From: Salvator merianae
Taxonomy: Eukaryota > Chordata > Lepidosauria > Squamata > Teiidae
DNA length: 64,000 nucleotides
NCBI GenBank assembly: GCA_003586115.2
Contig: QVOM02000115.1
Location: 10,578,621 to 10,642,620 of the forward strand
Reading direction: 5' to 3'
Shown here: positions 1-11,728 of the stretch, piece by piece
Numbering within the stretch: position 1 is the first letter of the stretch
Layout of the letters: each line of letters starts with the position of its first letter
Translations under genes and position numbers: made by a program
Notes under the pieces: model-generated
Database searches by the model: none
What the model saw: the letters and a program-made list of their open reading frames with translations, nothing else
What the model was told of the DNA's origin: nothing

Positions 1-213
1 TATGGTTAGCCAAAGGAGAATACATAATATCTAATGCAAAGTGGTTCTGGCCAATAATATATGGACATCAACTACACACAGGAATTTTATATACATTTCT
101 TATTGAATATTCCCAGCATGCCCGTTACTGTAGCCACGTTTTTTGTGTTTGGTGACTAAAATTGGATGGGTGTGTATTACATGTTTATATCAGTTATGAC
201 ATTTTATAATTGC

Positions 214-217
<4 letters not shown>

Positions 218-247
<30 letters not shown>
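218..247. repeat. (TA)n microsatellite
   Basis: About 15 uninterrupted TA dinucleotides. Confidence 0.95.
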
Positions 248-250
<3 letters not shown>

Positions 251-674
251 TTTTAAAATGTCAAACTGTAATATTGATTGACGGATCTTATTGACTGTAA
301 ATAAACTGTCGTCAAGAAAAGAAATGTTGTAATACATGGATCCTGAATACAGACGTGACTCTTGGTGCCTGCTAAGATATGTTTGAATGGATTCTTAGTC
401 AGTACTGAAGTAGCCTCTGGAGCTGGAAATGAAGCAGTGCCAGAAGATTTAAGAAAAAGCAGCTTGAGACCAAGTAGAGGTAATTATTTTTCTTCCCAAG
501 GCTGAAAATTGAAGCTCCCAGCAGTGAGGGAAGATTCAGTTATGGGAGGAGATGTAAAGGCTCAAAGCCATTGGTGTGCCTGGTGGGAAACGAGACAGAC
601 ATTAAGCTAATAGGAGAAAAATGGTGCCAAACTGTTTCAGTTTTGGACCTCTTTGAATAGAATGGAGTGATCTG

Positions 675-812
675 ACCAGTTCAAACTCATACTGAACTGA
701 CATCCTGTTTGATGGGACTAATTCAAATTGAAGTTCAAACTGAATTGCTCAAAGTTCAAATTGAATTGGGTCAAGATTGTTTAACTCAGTTTGAGTTTGA
801 ACCAAACCACTG
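675..812. mobile_element. TTCAAA-rich MITE remnant (hAT-like family C)
   Basis: Dense run of GTTCAAA / TTTGAAC motifs in both orientations (AGTTCAAACTC, GAAGTTCAAACTG, GTTTGAGTTTGAAC), as in the better-bounded copies at 17649, 45980 and 55256. The ends are too degraded to place exactly. Confidence 0.6.
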
Positions 813-940
813 TTTTTATGTTTGTATGTACCTCTAAAAATGTTGTTCTCCTGTCATGAATTCACTGACATCTTAATTGTTGTGACAATGCTACTTTTCC
901 TATTCTGTATAGCAGATAACCTTATTGCTCTTGACTTGCC

Positions 941-968
941 TTCATTCATTCATTCATTCATTCATTCA
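941..968. repeat. (ATTC)n microsatellite
   Basis: About seven ATTC units. Confidence 0.95.
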
Positions 969-1639
969 GGCTGGCCACAGAAATTGCCAAACCAATTAAC
1001 CTAGCCATAAAAAAAGCTAAAAACAAAACAGAAAAGGTGTATCTGATGTTTGGCAGATTTTATACAGCTTTTGGCAATCCAAGGCCATTGTCAAAGTGTT
1101 GCTGGGCCATTTCTTTATGGTATTATTTGCTACACAGAAGCTTAGATAGTCACCTGTTCTGCAGACTTTGTGCTACACTTAAATATATGATAGAGTTTAT
1201 TTTGCATTTAGAAGGAAAGCTGCAGGACACAGAAAGAAGATTCATGACAAGAGTGAGAATGGCTGCCTGCTGAGAATTAATTTACACAAATAAGCTGGAT
1301 GGAAACAGATGGCAGGCAGCAAGAGAATTGACTAATGACACCTGCCTGCCAAATGACCCCATGGGCTTAAAAGCTGGTGTGGTGCCTGAAAAGGAGCCAA
1401 GCGCCACTTAGTATTGACCCTGACCCCTGACCGTCCTTTATATTTTTATTGAACTTTGACAGCATCAATCTATTCTGCATAAATTTAAGAACAAACATAC
1501 ATACTCACACTGGGCCAGGTCCCAATACATTGAACTGATCTGCAGAACTGATCTGCTTTCAAAGAGGTTGCAACTGTCCATTAATGCTTTTTTTGAAATC
1601 CAGAGTTGTTTGACTATGCTGATATGAAAATATGGCTGC

Positions 1640-1965
1640 AGGGTATGGCTCTATGAGATGTAAGTGATGTGTACATCTATATGAAACCTCTGTGGGAACT
1701 CATCCATAGCTTTGGGATAAGATGCCATCAGTATACTGATAATATTGAATTATACATTTCAATCCCAGACTACTAAGATGGGGATGTAGCGGAAGTGCTG
1801 ATCCAGTGTCTGGAGGCTGTGAGAATCTAGATGGTTAAAAACAAACTCAGCCCAGTCTTTGAGTTCTTGATTTGACTGCAGCTTGCTTTCAGATGTGTAT
1901 CTTGATGGTATTGTGCTACTCCTGAAAGATGTACTGTATACTGTTGAATTCCTACACTCATGCCG
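1640..1965 (+). pseudogene. L2/CR1-clade LINE reverse transcriptase fragment
   Basis: The plus strand reads, with stops and substitutions, YIYMKPLWELIHSFG, then IRCHQYTDNIELYISIP, then LIQCLEAV. This is the 'Y-A-D-D-T-Q-L-Y' region of L2-like ORF2 reverse transcriptase with the catalytic DD degraded to DN. It is an old, truncated retrotransposon copy inside the intron and cannot encode an active enzyme. Confidence 0.75.
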
Positions 1966-4776
1966 CAAACTACTGAAAAGCAAGAGGTGTGCGTGTGTGT
2001 TATATCTAAGACAGAATATGATTAATGGCAGAAATAATGGTATATGAATATTAATTGAAAATATCATATTTCATAATAAAACACTTATGAAGTCATTAAT
2101 CACTTGAGATTTATAATACCTAGTTTGGAAACTTTGGCATTCTACTTCTATATTTATTATTATGGATTAGCTTTATTATTAATTTATATGTTTGAACATT
2201 TTATTTTGAAAGGAAGGAAGTACTTTTTCAAAATTGACAGAAATACTGAAAGGAACCTAAACTATTATTTTGATACTCTAGCAATTCAAAAATAAGCTAA
2301 TATATAGATTTCTTGAATAATACAAAGTAAAACTGCCTCAGGGCAAGGCTTTTATGCCAAGTCACAGTCCAGAGAAAAATTTTATGGCTACATTATAAAC
2401 ATGAAAAATATGAGTTTATAATGGAATTCCTGACAGACCTTAGCAGAAGCTGCTATAATATCTTGAATCTGATTTAGAAGAGGTTTTCAATAATACTGTT
2501 CCATGACAGTCTGTTGGGGACAGCTAAGAAAAACATAATGGGTTTCTTTTTCCGACTGGCTTAGTATATTTGATGACAGGCTAGGTGTTTTATGGAAGAT
2601 TATCTTGGAGCCCTTAAATCCAGTGTAATCTGCCTGGACTCACACAAAGTTTGAAGGGTATACTTGGTACAGAGTTATTTTATTAAGAAACGGAGGTCTG
2701 TGATCATTTCTCATATGAAATAAGGCTGATTAGGACGTCTGAGAAAGGGCTTATCCCAACTTTATGTTCTAAAGTTATATATATTACCCTGTAATTTGGA
2801 AAGGGGGTGGGGGAAGAGAAGGTCAGCCTTCTGTTAAGCTGAGACCACTGGTGCAACATTTAAGCTATGGGTTTTGTTGTTGTTTTTGATTTCTCCTAAT
2901 CAATTTGTTCTACTGTTTTGTTTTTATGCATTTTAAGTCTATTTGGTTTTAACTTATATTTTAATATGTGTTTTTAATTCTTGTAGGCTACTCAAAGAAA
3001 TTCAGTTATTAAGTGGCTACATAAAATTTATTAAGTAAATAAATAAGTGAAATCTCAGACTTAAATTGTGTCTATGAGGACTGGGAATCCCATAGCAATA
3101 TTATTTATGAAACTGTAGAAGGTTAAAATTTAAATTACTCTGTTGTCATTGAGGATAATTTTATTAATATTTCCTTTAAACTATATAACTAGTTAATAGT
3201 GATTAATTTGATCAAAAGACTAATCAATAAGGTCATTTCACTGCATAGTGTTGATGCATGCCAATTTTAAATTTTTGCCAACAAAGAAAATAAATGATTT
3301 GTTTGATTTGTGATTATCACCTTGAAAGCAGAAGAATGGTTTGTGAATTCACTCCACCCCCCATCCTTTAATTTCATATTATTGACAATATTTTGTATTA
3401 TTTTCATTCATGTTTAATGCTTAAATAATCAAAATGGAGCAGAGAGAAGGAATCATACCAAATTAGATCAGCAAACTGAAGTATCATTAGTAGTAACATC
3501 TAGTGTTTTGCAACTTCAATTAAAAATTGCTTTAACAATGTTAGGGGTTGAAAAACCTATTTTGGCCTTAAGGTCTATCATGGATCTTATTAAATCCATT
3601 CATTTTACTCTTCTCACAAACAAAACAACACAGAGACCTTCCAGAAGATCCTGAAATGGTGATCTGTTAGGCCTATTGCTTAACTGATCAGCTTATTATA
3701 AAATTAAAAAAAAGAAAAAACTTAGAGCAGGGAATGATTTGTGCTGACATTTCCTCTTCACTATTGGTACCTGCTAGCCTCTTCCCAAATGCAGCATTTC
3801 TATAAGTTACTATAGTGTGAAGGTTAATTTCTCTATTACAATCATTTGACAGAATTTTCTATACCTTAATCATAAGAAGAATAATTGTTGTCTTTCACAG
3901 CTATGCTGTAACTTAAAGAGCTCCAACAGTCTTAAAACTTACAGCAGAAACAGGTACAATTTCTTCTGCAAAGATTGATAGTGAACATAATCTAGGACCT
4001 TGGGTCCTTTGCCAGAATAAGGGCTTACTGTCTGCATGCTAACACAGACTATGGCAAGGCCCATTGCTTTGAAATGCTTCATCTGTCCCTATTATGAACT
4101 ATGGAAGGTTTGCAAAGAGCATACCCCTGTAAGCTGGAGTGTGCACGAAAAATAGCAGCGGAAGTGACTCACTACCAAAAAGTGCCCACCCAGAATCTAC
4201 ACAAGCTGGAAGCATTCATGTGGAAAGCTCTAAGAGTAGGCTACTGCTAGTCCACTCCAGTGTGGCCTGTGACCACTGTTCAATGTTACAATGAGGTGAA
4301 ATATCCTACATAGTGTGGAAAGGGCCTTAATATCCTGTCCCAGTTCTCTGAACTTTCTGTACTATAGGTGGATTACTTAATTATAAATTTGAATGAGCTG
4401 TTGCTAAGTGTACTCCTCCGTTCATGGAATAGTCTTCTAAGAATGGCAGGCCTAGAGAGAAGATTTTTGTAAAGCCATCATTTCCTCTGTAGCACTTAAT
4501 TACTTCTCATACTCTTCTGAAGAATCATAAAATCCTCCAAGAAAATCAGGGGCATTATAAACAGATACATCCTGGAGAAGAAAATATTCATCACCCCTCA
4601 ACTATCCTCTTTTTATCATAGAAAAATCATGGTTTTAAGTGTGTTCCATGAGTAGAAAAACATAATTGGACAAACCTGTATGATTCTAAAGAGAGAGAGA
4701 GTTCAAAAATAGAGTACTTGCTGAGGTAATAATGTAATCTGCCTTTCCAATTATATATGCTTGCAGGTTACATCAT
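1966..4776. other. No recognisable feature
   Basis: AT-rich intronic sequence. Short open frames (for example at 2104-2295) look like chance. I see no repeat boundary or RNA gene. Confidence 0.5.
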
Positions 4777-4784
4777 GTTTAAGG

Positions 4785-5599
4785 TAGGGGTGTGCACGAA
4801 GTTTCATGCCACTCGGATTTTCGTCGAATTTCGTGATTTGGTTCCCTTCGCATCGAATGCGAAGGGAAACAAAGATCACGAAATGCGAATTGCGAAGGTC
4901 CCTCAACTTTCGATGCATTTCGGGACCTTCGCAATTTGCCGCTGTCTCATCCCCCTAGGCTGTCAGCGCACGCGCTGACAGGCTAGGGGAAATGAGAGAC
5001 AGCGAGCTGGAGAGGAGGGCGATCAGCGGAAGGACGGGGTTCCCTTCCTTTGCCTTGATCTCCCTCCTCTCGCCTCGCCACCTGACTCAGCCGGCGGGAG
5101 AGGAGGGCGATCAGCGAAAGGAAGGGGTTCCCTTCCTTTGCCTTGGTCTCCCTCCTCTGCTCTCGCCGCCTGACTCAGGTGGCGGGAGAAGAGGGCGATC
5201 AGTGAAAGGAGGGGGTTCCCTTCCTTTCCCTTATTCTCCCTCCTCTGCCGTCGCCGCCTGAGTCAGCCGGCGGGAGAGGAGGGCGATCAGTGAAAGGAAG
5301 GGGTTTCCCTCCTCTCCCGCTCGCTGTCTCTCATTCCCCCTAGTCTGTCAGTCCCACGCGCACACTGACAGACTGGGGGGGGGGGAATGAGAGAGAGGCG
5401 AGCGCCGTCGGAAACAGAGAAATCAAGGTGAAGGATCTTTTCTTCGCCTTGATTCCTCTGCTTCAGGTCGAGGCGAAAATCTTTGCCGCGAAGAAGAAGG
5501 GCTTCATTTTCGCACATATTTTTTCGTGCGAAAACGAAGCCCCGTAGCTTCGCAGGAATGCGAAGCGAAAGGGGAAAAGTGCCTTCGTGCACACCCCTA
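4785..5599. mobile_element. Non-autonomous hAT transposon with GC-rich 88-bp tandem repeat
   Basis: The element starts TAGGGGTGTGCACGAA and ends TTCGTGCACACCCCTA, a perfect 16-bp terminal inverted repeat. It is flanked by a perfect 8-bp target duplication, GTTTAAGG (4777-4784 and 5600-5607). The 8-bp duplication is diagnostic of hAT-type insertion. The 815-bp interior has no transposase. It holds hairpin modules around CTGTCAGCGC...GCGCTGACAG (about 4955-4985) and CTGTCAG...CTGACAG (about 5345-5378), and between them an 88-bp tandem repeat. It is much richer in CpG than its surroundings, suggesting recent insertion. Confidence 0.93.
5010..5330. repeat. 88-bp tandem repeat with AP-1/ARE sites
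   Basis: The motif GAGARGAGGGCGATCAG begins at 5010, 5098, 5186 and 5274, an exact 88-bp period. Three unit junctions contain TGACTCA or TGAGTCA (5083-5089, 5171-5177, 5259-5265). Frames stay open because 88-bp units with few stops repeat; they are not treated as genes. Confidence 0.9.
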
Positions 5600-6009
5600 G
5601 TTTAAGGTGGATACAGATAACAACTATTATATAACTATTTGAACTCTGGAGTCATAAAGGGTGCAATCAGACATGGCTTTTTTAAATCATTCTTTTGGGA
5701 AAAAAAAATCCAGTCATCAGGTACAAAAAAGTGCCTTGCACTCAGATATTCATATATGTGGCTGAGAAACTATCCTATTTTGCCATACTGCAGCCTATAT
5801 TTGCTTCCCACGTAAAGACACAACTCCCGTGACAAAAGTTGCAACCCTTTGATTGTTCACCGGTCTATCCACCTTTCTGTCTCTATGATTAGTAAAAACC
5901 CTTGCAATGGTTTCTATTCCATAACTGGCTACAGTTCCCACTACTTGATCTTATTTCCTCAATTCCAGATTTCTGGAAATCTGGATTTTTGGAAATGAAT
6001 ATTAAACAT

Positions 6010-6287
6010 GAGGCACAGTGGCGCAGAAGGCTAAGGCACTGATCTTTCAATAGGAGGATCGGAGTTCAAGGCCCCTGTCTGCCATGTAGAGGGAATGAGT
6101 GCCCTCTACTGGTCTCTAGCTCCAGCCAACCAAGCTGTTCGAAAGCAAGTAATTGCAAGTAGATAAATAGGGAGCATCACATTGTGTGATGCGGAAGATA
6201 GATAGATGTAAGCCTTCGGGTGAAAAATAACCTTGTACGCCGCTTTGAGTCAGCTTCGGCCGAGAAAAGTGGGGTATAAAAACCAAG
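6010..6287 (+). mobile_element. tRNA-derived SINE
   Basis: The 5' part contains an A-box-like TGGCGCAGAAGG and a B-box-like GAGTTCAAGGCC about 35 bp apart, as in RNA polymerase III promoters of tRNA origin. The 3' part ends CGCTTTGAGTCAGCTTCGG...GGGGTATAAAAACC, the kind of LINE-derived tail seen in reptile SINEs. It is followed directly by a GTT/CTT microsatellite that replaces the usual simple tail. Confidence 0.8.
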
Positions 6288-6312
6288 TTTTTGTTGTTGC
6301 TGTTGTTGTTGC

Positions 6313-6343
<31 letters not shown>

Positions 6344-6440
6344 CTTCTTCTTCTTCTTCTTCTTCTTCTTCTTCTTCTTCTTCTTCTTCTTCTTCTTCTT
6401 CTTCTTCTTCTTCTTCTTCTTCTTCTTCTTCTTCTTCTTG
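6288..6440. repeat. Compound (GTT)n(CTT)n microsatellite
   Basis: (GTT)n over 6288-6342 switching abruptly to (CTT)n over 6343-6440. The polypyrimidine CTT half can form triplex DNA. The open frames here (poly-E, poly-L, poly-R) are repeat artefacts. Confidence 0.97.
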
Positions 6441-9112
6441 CTTTCCCAATTTCCCTTTTAGTTCTTAACTGCCATGAAACATTGCTCACTTTCTTACTTC
6501 AGCTTTCCTGTATCCTCCTCCTCCAAGTTTGCAGATTTCCCTTCCAGCTGTTTCCACATACAGAACAAGGAATCTAAGGTTTCCATAGTTTTGGAAATAA
6601 GGAAATTCAGACATTTGAATAGGAGCAGGCTAATTATTGGTATTCTCCTCTTGGAGTGGAAAACTCCTGCCCATTGATTATGCAGCTTTCCCATTAAACA
6701 GGAAATAAGTGCAGCTTGGGACAAAAAAAATGACTCAAGTGCTGAGAGATCGCAGTGAGCCACAAAGTCACATGCTGAGGATAGATAAGAATGAAAGTCA
6801 CCCAGAAGATGACTCTTTAATAGTACCTAATTGCATCCAAGGTTACTAGGTAAGACATTAAGGAATTGCCTCTATGATATCTTAATTTTACCATATTCTC
6901 ATTTTTGGACACCATTGTCAAAGAAGAATAATTCAACAGTTTCTGTGTAATATTTTTATTGACAATTGGGAGAATGTATTTTTTTTTAATTCTAGCTTTA
7001 ACCTTCTGTTTTGTAAAGCAGGACAAAAGAAAAATCATCCCTGTCTAAGCAGATGAGTTGAAGGAACAGGAGACAAAAATGGAAGTGAATAGCTTCCCAG
7101 GCCATCCTGCCGGAGTTTTTCTTTTTTCTCCTCTTCTGTCCTAAGTTCCTTTTTCTCTTGTACCTTGTCTCTAGATTGTAAGCCTGATGGCAGGGACTTA
7201 TCTGATATTACATTTTATATGCAGATCTGGGAGCTTCTTATAAAATATAAAAATGCAATAAATAATTAAACAAGAACTTTAAATTTCAGTTGAAAACAAA
7301 CTCATTTTGTACACTTACGTGCTGACATCAAGGAATCATGAGTTCACTGGTTTTTCTTGCTTACACGAGGGTTTTGTTGCTTTTTTAAAAGGTAAAGATA
7401 AGAGCAACAACAACAAAATGGTCAACTTGATAGACAACAGTTAGTGGATAGTCAAAGGAGAAAAAAATGAAGTGATATTGGTCTATTGGAAGAAAATATA
7501 ATAGTTAGTGAAGTGATACAATGAAGAAAATGTCACACAGGAAGAAAGGAAGGTGAAAGGTGGAGAGACTGGAAGAAATGAGTCAGACCACACACAAGAG
7601 AAGAAAGGAATTTGAAAATAGAAGAGAATGAACAGGAAAATATCCCACATAAAACCTTTAATTAATGGAATGATATGCTTCACTGGCAGCTCTCCAAGGG
7701 CATAATGGCTGCCCTTCTTTGCAATGTGTTAGCCATAATTAATAATACTGTAGTAATTAGAGGAACATAGTCTGATGAGTGAAGTAGTTTTCAAAAGGAC
7801 TCAGGGGAACTAGGCACTTTGCTTCTATTGGAAATTACAGTGTTTAGTTCATTATGATCGCTACTTCTTTACATTCATGTTCAGCAACTCACTGTTTCCA
7901 CTATCTAGTGATAAGACCTGGATAACCAGAGTTCTTGGGTTAACTCTACTGAGACTTCATTTTACAAACGCATAAAGGGAATTTGATAATTTTGTTATTC
8001 CAGGGCTCCATCTATCTGGATGAATGCAGCAAATAAGGCACCTCGATCAAATCATATGATAGGAACAAAAAGAGAGCATAAAATCCTTCCTTCAAAATCA
8101 CATTTGCTATTATTTTCTATGTTTTTCTACATTATTCCACTCTTACCAATTTCTTCTGGACAGCCAAGCATTTAAAAAATAAAGTACTTTTACACAGAGG
8201 TGTACAACTTTATGGGGTGTAGCTAGCATGAAATATATTCTGACTTCTATCCCCTTCCTGCAAATGTGTTTTGTACAATAGATGGCAAGGATTTATTCAA
8301 CAGATTTTAAAAAAATCAATATCACTATCATACTACTAGTTGTTCTTACATAAATAGATAGGTATCTAGAGTAAAGGTATAAGCTTCAAATGGTGTCCAC
8401 TAATTTATTTTAATTGTTGTACTGTACTTTAAATTTGTAAACTGTTGTGATCTGTTTCACAAACAATGGTGCAAATAATTAAGATCTAGATTACCTCCTC
8501 TATGTACTGTTTTAATTTCTAACATTAGGCAAGAGCATTCTCTAAAGTACAGTATCTGTGCAATATTATATTCATACAGATCCATGTTTCACTGGAACTG
8601 TCTGTCCAACTCAGTCTCTTTGGAGTCCCAAGAGAGTCAGAGCCAGAATTACATCTGCAAGTAGTCTTGAGTTTTCCTTATCGCTAAAAGGAGCTAGGGA
8701 AAGAAAAAAAAAGTTCAATCCAAATTACACAATGTATTTTATTTTTTAAAGATCATCATCTGCCCTGAGCCTTATAGATGGAAAAGGCACCTATGCAGGA
8801 TGAAAAATAGAGTAAACAAATAATGAGCTAGCTTGATAAGTCCTTGGTTTAAATTCATCTTGGCTGAACTTCCTACCAGAACAGCCCCATTAGTAAACTA
8901 CATTTATGCTAATGTACTTGCCTGGAGTGATAATTATCACAGCCTTTAGCCCTGGTCCTTGCTCATGTGAGTGTGTTCATATAGCATAATAATTATACAA
9001 TTAGCCTTGTCATGGTGAGGTGCTTTGGGAATAGAGACATCTTGAAGTTTAAAATGTGGACAGTTGATAGATGGCAGTCATTAAACACATTCTTTTGTTC
9101 ACTCCCTGATAG
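6441..9112. other. No recognisable feature
   Basis: AT-rich intronic sequence without clear repeat boundaries. A short TA-rich, T-rich and A-rich composition dominates; no open frame matches a known protein. Confidence 0.5.
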
Positions 9113-9137
9113 TTTTTTTTTTTTTTTTTTTTTTTTT
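9113..9137. repeat. poly(T) tract
   Basis: 25 uninterrupted T bases; on the ERBB4 sense strand this is poly(A). Confidence 0.95.
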
Positions 9138-9139
9138 GC

Positions 9140-9620
9140 AGAGTTATAAGCCAGGGCTCCTTAACGAAAAAGAAAGACCTTGAACCACAGCTATATCCCT
9201 TCACCTCCTCCCAACCTTTCAGTTAACCCTTGCTTCCTCCCGCTGGACATGTAGCCTGTCCATCTTTCACTCCTCGCTGCTTCAAAATAACGAAAGCTGC
9301 TTCTAACTAGCCTGTTTATCAATCAAAAGCTGCAATGGAGAATACAAAAGGGGGGGGGGAAGACTCCTCTTAACGTAACGCAGCCGAATGGACCTAATTT
9401 TGAAGCAATTTCTTCCATGGAGCATTGTTCTCTCTAGGCTTATAATTGTGTATTAATAACACACACAAAAGAGATGCAGGAAATTCTGAGCTCTTCCTGA
9501 ACGTCGTGTTTGTTCTAATGTTAATGTGTGGAAATTCCCCTCTAGCCTAAGCAGTATCGGAAAGGAATTCTAATTTCAGTTTAACCTTCTAAACAAAGAG
9601 AGGTCAGTCTAGTTGCAGTG
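9140..9620. other. Candidate conserved non-coding stretch
   Basis: This stretch lacks repeat signatures and has several intact CpGs (TAACGTAACGCAGCCG, GAACGTCGTG) in an otherwise CpG-poor intron. That is what a constrained element can look like, but no alignment was available. Confidence 0.25.
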
Positions 9621-9737
9621 AGAAAAAGAAGTTTCAACCACAAAATATAATTTTTCCCTCAGGTTTATTGCCTAGGTATAATTTTCTGGTTATGCTGCCA
9701 TTCTACCCCAGTGATTCCTTAGGTTCTTGATATGCTG

Positions 9738-9970
9738 TAAAGAACATAGGAAAATAAGAAAAGCCTTGCTGGAATGGGCTTCAGCCCATCTAATCCATCA
9801 TCCTGTCTCACACAGTGGCCTACCAATTGCTTCTGGACATTCTTAAGCAAAAGGCAAAGGCAAAACCTTAACCTGATCTCAATTCTCTGCAAATAGCCTT
9901 TAGAGGCATCCTGTCTGCCTCTTCAACCTGGAGGCACTATCTAGGTAACAACCTTTGTGCCATAGATTCT
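9738..9970. repeat. Old interspersed repeat, class unresolved
   Basis: Contains AAGAACATAGGAAAATAAG, GCCTTGCTGGAATGGG, CATCCTGTCTCACACAGTGG, phrases that recur in dispersed repeats of reptile genomes as I recall them. No termini or coding capacity are visible. Confidence 0.5.
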
Positions 9971-10854
9971 ATATATAAAGATTCCATTTTAGCATCCCAC
10001 TTCATAAATCCCTAAACTGAATATGGAGATATCTAGAGGTGGCCAGAAGTTGTATTCCTTCACCTCTGTATTCATGGTTGTGGTTGAATCATGTGAGAAC
10101 ATGACCACCTGCAGTTTCAGTCTTATATCCACCATCTAAAAAAAACAGAAAAATCTCAGAAAAAAATCATCTTTTCGAGGAAATTGAAATATTTTTTTTG
10201 GGGGGGGGAGCGGGGGCAGGCAGGGGGAATTCCAGCCTGAGACACTGCAGGAACATGGGAATATTTTCTGGTTGTCTGGAAGCTGCAGTTTGGGTTTTCT
10301 TAAGAGCACCAAAAGGGAAGGAAGAATGTTTAACCTTAGCATGTCTTTACCTGCTAGTAAAAATGACTCATGCCACATCTACATGGGCAAAAGAAAGCAC
10401 CCAGCAGCTACCCAAGGGATGCATCCTCTCTATGCTAGTGGTGCCCCTGGACATGGAGGGTGACACTGAGGACAGGCAAGCATCCTCAAAAGCATCCATG
10501 CTATAGAGCAGGAAGAAAAAAAATGAAGGGTGCTAGCCAAGAAGCTTTGGCTCTTTGATGCTTTCCTCCAACACAGGTGACTAACTACATGTTTCTATGG
10601 CAATACTAATAGCTTAGAGCAGTGAAACTGTTTTCTGTGGGCAATAGTCTCCTGTCATGAAATAGAAGTCATTGTAGGCTATACATGGATTATGGAAAGG
10701 CAATGACACTGATAGTGGCCTGACACTAGCCTTGTCTGCTTCAGTAGCCCCAGAAACTGAAAGTGGGAGTGAACTAGAATGCTTGCTTCTAGTTCTTATA
10801 CTGCTCTTAAAAACAGTATAAATATATTTTAATAAAACAGAACCCATGGCCTGT

Positions 10855-11303
10855 CTACTGTAAAAGCAGTACAGTTAATGTTCCAGGAGTCTCCCTTCTA
10901 CAAGGGAGGTTGCAGCCCCTTCTAGTACACTCCCTACACATTTGATGAAGATTATAAAGGACTAGTCTGGGATACCAGTAAACCTTTGTCAAAAGGTCGA
11001 CTGGCTGACTAGCAGCCATTAACCAGACCACAGATGAATGTGAACATGGCATGCCTCCATAGTATAGTTTCCCATGGAAGACCAATTGTGTTGCATGCCT
11101 TGTTGTGCCACTGAAATGGATTCCCAGGAGCTCCAAAGCCAGGAACCTTTGTTTCTGGCTGTCAGAGCCCTTGGAGTAGGCTCTGGAGTTCTTGCAAACC
11201 TTGAAGGCAGCATAGGGACTGTCCTGGAACAGTCATCCAAACGTGGATGGCCTTATTCCAGCACAGTTGGACTGCTCCAACTGGTGGACTGTTCCAACTA
11301 ATA
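10855..11303. mobile_element. Family B DNA-transposon remnant
   Basis: Shares GAAATGG-TTCCCAGGAGCTCC, AGGAACCTTTGTTTCTGGCT and the TGTTCCA-rich end with the copies at 16959 and 28865. It abuts a family A copy at 11306. Confidence 0.55.
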
Positions 11304-11305
11304 TG

Positions 11306-11728
11306 GGGCCTTTTTTGCACTGGACACTAGTGAGTATCAGGAACATTCACTAGTCAAGTGTTTTCCCATTTCACGGACTCCTGGTGATCGGAAGCAGACT
11401 ACAGCTGCTCCTGATCACTACTTGCTGTGGAGCATAAAATCATGCTCCACAGCTGTACCAGGAGCAGCTGGACTGCTCTCAGTTCACTGCATTTACCCCT
11501 GCTTCTGTCACATGGCACTGCCAGCTGCCATGGCTGTGGCTGGAAGTTTACCAGCCACTGTCATGGCATAGGATGCCAGCAGGATGCCATTCACACTGCA
11601 GATACAGGTATCCTGCTGCCGGTCTGTTCTAAGGCCTCACAGTGTACATGGTCACTGTACTGTGAGGTCTGTCCCACCTTAAAGCAGGATTATTATCCTG
11701 TTCTAAGGTGGAAAGTGTGAACAGGCCC
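11306..11728 (-). mobile_element. Family A multi-hairpin MITE, copy A1
   Basis: The right end is AAGTGTGAACAGGCCC, the left end a decayed GGGCCTTTTTTGCACT. The interior keeps family landmarks: GGAGCA hairpin, a GAGCA...TGCTCCACAG hairpin, a CTCACAGTGTACATGGTCAC block and TCCTGTTCTAAGGTGGAAAG. No transposase is present. Confidence 0.8.

Noticed and set aside
6177..6577. Poly-E, poly-L and poly-R/T frames
   Set aside because: Translations of the GTT/CTT microsatellite.
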